A stretch of 64,000 bases of DNA from Paenibacillus helianthi. Lineage in GTDB: Bacteria > Bacillota > Bacilli > Paenibacillales > Paenibacillaceae. The notes below the pieces were generated by a model. The model was not told the DNA's origin. It made no database searches and saw only the letters and a program-made list of their open reading frames with translations. The DNA lies in NCBI RefSeq assembly GCF_001909055.1, contig NZ_LVWI01000031.1:62001-126000 (forward strand), in the 5' to 3' direction. Each line of letters opens with the position of its first letter. Within the stretch, counting starts at the first letter, position 1. Below are positions 61,326-64,000 of the stretch, piece after piece. The translations under genes and the position numbers were made by a program.

Positions 61326-61376
61326 TGTGAGAATATCTTACACACCATTGACACGCCAAATAAGGAAATGTACAAT
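61326..61376 (+). promoter_or_regulatory. glnRA promoter with GlnR/TnrA box
   Basis: TGTGAGAATATCTTACA (61326-61342) matches TGTNA-N7-TNACA exactly. It lies just upstream of TTGACA (61348-61353), 17-bp spacer, TACAAT (61371-61376). GlnR would repress the operon when nitrogen is in excess. Confidence 0.9.
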
Positions 61377-61413
61377 GAGATGAGAAAAAGATCATTGGAA
61401 GGTTGGATGAGTC

Positions 61414-61824
61414 ATGGGTGATGAAATCCGCAGAAATATGGCATTATTTCCTATAGGAATCGTAATGAAGTTGACTGATTTATCTGCAAGACAAATTCGT
61501 TATTATGAGCAGCACAGTCTGATCGTGCCCGCGCGCACATCCGGCAATCAGCGTTTGTTCTCATTCAATGATGTAGAACGCCTGTTAGAGATCAAAGCAT
61601 TGATCGAGAAGGGGGTAAATATCGCCGGTATCAAGCAGGTGATGAACCCTGTATCGAAGGAATCGGAAGAAGCTACGGTCATTACCCCTGACACAGAGGT
61701 TAGACGTAGAGAACTGTCTGATTCACAGCTGCACCGTTTATTGAAGCAGGAACTGGTTTCCGGTAAAAGACCGGGACAAGTATCTCTTATTCAAGGCGAG
61801 CTATCCCGGTTTTTTAATAAATAA
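61414..61824 (+). CDS. glnR: Nitrogen regulator GlnR
   Basis: 136-residue MerR-family regulator: IGIVMKLTDLSARQIRYYEQHSLI and NQRLFSFNDVERL form the winged helix, and the C-terminal LLKQELVSGKRP ... GELSRFFNK matches the tail that senses feedback-inhibited glutamine synthetase. It lies upstream of glnA with 30 bp between. Confidence 0.94.
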   Translation: MGDEIRRNMALFPIGIVMKLTDLSARQIRYYEQHSLIVPARTSGNQRLFSFNDVERLLEIKALIEKGVNIAGIKQVMNPVSKESEEATVITPDTEVRRRELSDSQLHRLLKQELVSGKRPGQVSLIQGELSRFFNK

Positions 61825-61854
61825 TACAAAGAGACTTGAAAGGGAGAGGGTAAA

Positions 61855-63183
61855 GTGAGCTTTTCAAAAGATGATATCCTGCGTATTGCAAAGGAAGAAA
61901 ATGTCCGTTTTATTCGTCTGCAATTTACCGACCTGCTCGGTACGATTAAAAATGTAGAAATTCCCGTTAGCCAGCTGGAAAAGGCGCTGGACAACAAAAT
62001 GATGTTCGATGGTTCTTCCATCGAAGGTTATGTAAGAATCGAAGAATCTGACATGTACCTCTTTCCTGACCTCAGTACATGGGTGATCTTCCCTTGGTTT
62101 GCAGAAAACCGGGTTGCACGTTTGATTTGTGATGTGTACATGCCTGACGGTACGCCATTTGCAGGAGACCCGCGTGGAATTCTCAAACGCTGCCTGCAGG
62201 AAGCTGAAGAAATGGGCTTTACAGCCATGAATGTAGGACCAGAGCCGGAGTTCTTCCTGTTCAGAACAGACGAGAAGGGCAATCCGACAACCGAATTGAA
62301 TGACCAGGGTGGATATTTTGATTTGGCGCCGACCGATCTTGGGGAGAACTGCCGCCGCGAAATCGTATTGACACTGGAAGAAATGGGCTTTGAAATTGAA
62401 GCTTCTCATCATGAAGTAGCTTACGGCCAGCATGAGATTGACTTCAAATATGCTGATGCCATCAAGGCTGCCGACCAAATTCAAACCTTTAAGCTCGTTG
62501 TGAAGACGGTTGCCCGTCAACATGGCCTGCATGCTACTTTTATGCCCAAGCCGCTTTTTGGTATGAATGGATCCGGGATGCATGCGCACCAATCCCTGTT
62601 CAAGGGCAGTGAAAATATGTTCTACGACGAGAGCGACACTCTTGGGCTTAGCAAAACTGCTCGTTATTACATGGCAGGTATCCTGAAGCATGCCCGTGCT
62701 TTTGCAGCCATCACGAACCCGACAGTGAATTCTTACAAACGTCTTGTGCCCGGCTATGAAGCCCCTTGCTACGTAGCTTGGTCTGCAAGCAACCGCAGTC
62801 CAATGATCCGTATCCCGGCTTCTAGAGGACTCAGCACACGTATTGAAGTTCGTAACCCGGACCCTGCAGCTAACCCTTACCTGGCACTTGCTGTAATGTT
62901 GAAGGCAGGTCTAGACGGTATTAAGCGCCAGCTCGATCTTCCTGCTCCCATCGACCGTAACATCTATGTGATGTCTGAGGAAGAGCGGATTGAAGAAGGA
63001 ATTCCTAGTCTGCCGTCCGATCTGAAGGAAGCGTTAAGCGAAATGATCCGCAGCCATGTTATCACTGAAGCCCTTGGTGAACATGCACTGGCTCACTTCT
63101 ATGAACTGAAAGAGATCGAATGGGATATCTACCGCACACAAGTACACGAATGGGAAAGAGATCAGTACATGACTCTTTACTAG
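61855..63183 (+). CDS. glnA: Glutamine synthetase, type I-alpha
   Basis: 442 residues, GTG start after GGGAGAGG. All catalytic blocks are present: [48 protein letters not shown] (ATP/ammonium), [17 protein letters not shown] and [14 protein letters not shown]. It makes glutamine from glutamate, ammonia and ATP. Length and lack of the adenylylation Tyr region fit the GSI-alpha type feedback-regulated with GlnR. Confidence 0.96.
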   Translation: MSFSKDDILRIAKEENVRFIRLQFTDLLGTIKNVEIPVSQLEKALDNKMMFDGSSIEGYVRIEESDMYLFPDLSTWVIFPWFAENRVARLICDVYMPDGTPFAGDPRGILKRCLQEAEEMGFTAMNVGPEPEFFLFRTDEKGNPTTELNDQGGYFDLAPTDLGENCRREIVLTLEEMGFEIEASHHEVAYGQHEIDFKYADAIKAADQIQTFKLVVKTVARQHGLHATFMPKPLFGMNGSGMHAHQSLFKGSENMFYDESDTLGLSKTARYYMAGILKHARAFAAITNPTVNSYKRLVPGYEAPCYVAWSASNRSPMIRIPASRGLSTRIEVRNPDPAANPYLALAVMLKAGLDGIKRQLDLPAPIDRNIYVMSEEERIEEGIPSLPSDLKEALSEMIRSHVITEALGEHALAHFYELKEIEWDIYRTQVHEWERDQYMTLY

Positions 63184-63193
63184 GATGAAGCAG

Positions 63194-63226
63194 CCCTTGG
63201 CGCCGTTGGCGTTGAGGGTTTTTTTT
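63194..63226 (+). terminator. Terminator of glnRA
   Basis: CCCTTGGCGCC, GTT loop, GGCGTTGAGGG and eight T. Confidence 0.85.
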
Positions 63227-63300
63227 GTGTGGGCGTGGGGGTAGTGAAGGACTCTTGAATTAATAGTGCCCACAAAATGCCCACAAATAATTAGCGGGCG

Positions 63301-63655
63301 CTATTCGAGGATAGATCTCATGTGGGCTTCATACTTCTCCATACTGCTTTCTTCAATCTTCTTGGAGACGTGAGAATACACATCTGCCGTAATTCTCATG
63401 CTGCCGTGTCCCAAACGTTCTTGTACATACTTCATATCATTACCGGCTTCCAGGAGCAGTACGGCGTGTGTATGCCGTAGGGAGTGGATCGGCATAGACG
63501 GAAGACCTGCGCGTTTCAAAATACGCGAAAAGGAATTGAAAAGAGAAGACTTTGGCATGAAATTCCCGTCGTCCCGACAAAGGACCAAGTTTAAATTATG
63601 CTTGTAGGAGCCCTTCCAGGCCAATTTATTTTGATTCTGATATTTTAGAGGCCCT
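63301..63655 (-). pseudogene. Tyrosine integrase, C-terminal fragment
   Basis: About 115 residues of the catalytic domain: AWKGSYKHNLNLVLCRDDGNF, SLRHTHAVLLLEAG (H-x-x-R-type box with His/Arg), VQERLGHGSMRITADVYSHV with the nucleophilic Tyr. The N-terminal domains are missing: the frame meets a transposase fragment near 63655. Repeated TGCCCACAAA (63268-63285) follows its stop, a feature common at integrase att cores. Confidence 0.75.
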
Positions 63656-63890
63656 GAAATTGAGCCGCATCTTGCTGGATCTGCTTAGTTTCGTTTTGTT
63701 TTTTTACCATAAGGTCATCCACCTCATCCTGATATTGGCGAACCCAGTTTCCAAGGGTCTTGGGAGAGAGGCCATGCTTCCGGGCTACCACCTCTGTGCT
63801 CGAAGTAAAGATGATCGTATATAAAGGCGACGGGCCTGCAATTGAAGAGTTATACGTTACAACACAACGACCAAGAAGCATGAGGGACAC
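63645..63890 (-). pseudogene. IS3-type transposase orfA fragment
   Basis: The minus strand reads VVARKHGLSPKTLGNWVRQY and KKQNETKQIQQDAAQF, typical of the helix-turn-helix and leucine-zipper part of IS3 orfA. It stops at the integrase junction, and its N-terminus is replaced by unrelated residues. Nothing is recognised in 63891-64000. Confidence 0.65.
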
Positions 63891-64000
63891 AATGGTACTA
63901 CTTGGAATTCCCTCTATTAATACCGTTCAACAGATATTCATACTAAGGAAATCATTGACAATACGAGGGCTCGACTGTAAATTAATTATTAAAACGACTA

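Overview
The window looks like chromosomal DNA of a Paenibacillus-type endospore-forming Firmicute. Support comes from the gene order cotE-mutS-mutL-(methyltransferase)-miaA-hfq and spoVK-hflX-(aluminium-resistance homologue)-glnR-glnA, which follows the Bacillus pattern; from the bacillithiol reductase YpdA; from strong AGGAGG-type ribosome binding sites with frequent TTG/GTG starts; and from spore genes (cotE, spoVK). No rRNA, tRNA or CRISPR array was seen.

Layout. 1-8.5 kb: the tail of a ROK-family gene coupled to an MFS transporter and a DUF1349 protein, then moaB, a CobW-type GTPase, a Cys-rich four-helix copper-binding protein, a two-gene ABC exporter, a small HEPN-like protein and a YcaQ-like protein. 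8.6-16 kb: a heterodimeric multidrug exporter resembling BmrC/BmrD, with a leader peptide and terminator hairpin upstream, then an IscA/YneR-like protein and a third ABC exporter. 16-24.9 kb: a MerR regulator with a palindromic promoter, YpdA, an ArsR regulator, a HAD hydrolase, a second RsgA-type GTPase behind a long leader (small ORF plus two terminators), azoreductase and small unknown genes. 24.9-32.2 kb: a lipid-anchored alpha-amylase, an SsuABC/TauABC-type importer, an aromatic-acid-exporter-like membrane protein and an HD-GYP protein. 32.4-42.7 kb: cotE, a phage-phiEco32-type amidoligase homologue, a GNAT protein, mutS, mutL, a methyltransferase and miaA.

42.7-52.3 kb is a decayed mobile element inserted between miaA and hfq. 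It is bounded by a near-identical 21/22-bp direct repeat and holds an integrase fragment next to the left repeat, a frameshifted LexA-like gene, a frameshifted phage ArpU-like regulator, an IS110 transposase remnant, a broken ATP-dependent DNA ligase, the 3' end of a second ligase, two related secreted proteins with Pro/Thr linkers (one broken), a truncated SOS (YolD-type) cassette and a duplicated terminator-ended RNA-like element.

52.4-63.2 kb returns to core genes: hfq, a class A penicillin-binding protein, a DUF402 protein, a DUF218 protein, spoVK, hflX, a PLP enzyme of the aluminium-resistance family, a small membrane protein, and glnR-glnA under a textbook GlnR operator. The last 0.7 kb is a junction of an integrase C-terminal fragment with an IS3-type transposase fragment.

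The most interesting unexplained signals are the leader of the second RsgA gene, the leader of the BmrCD-like exporter, a dispersed intergenic repeat that ends at the Shine-Dalgarno sequence of the next gene, and the duplicated RNA-like element in the island.
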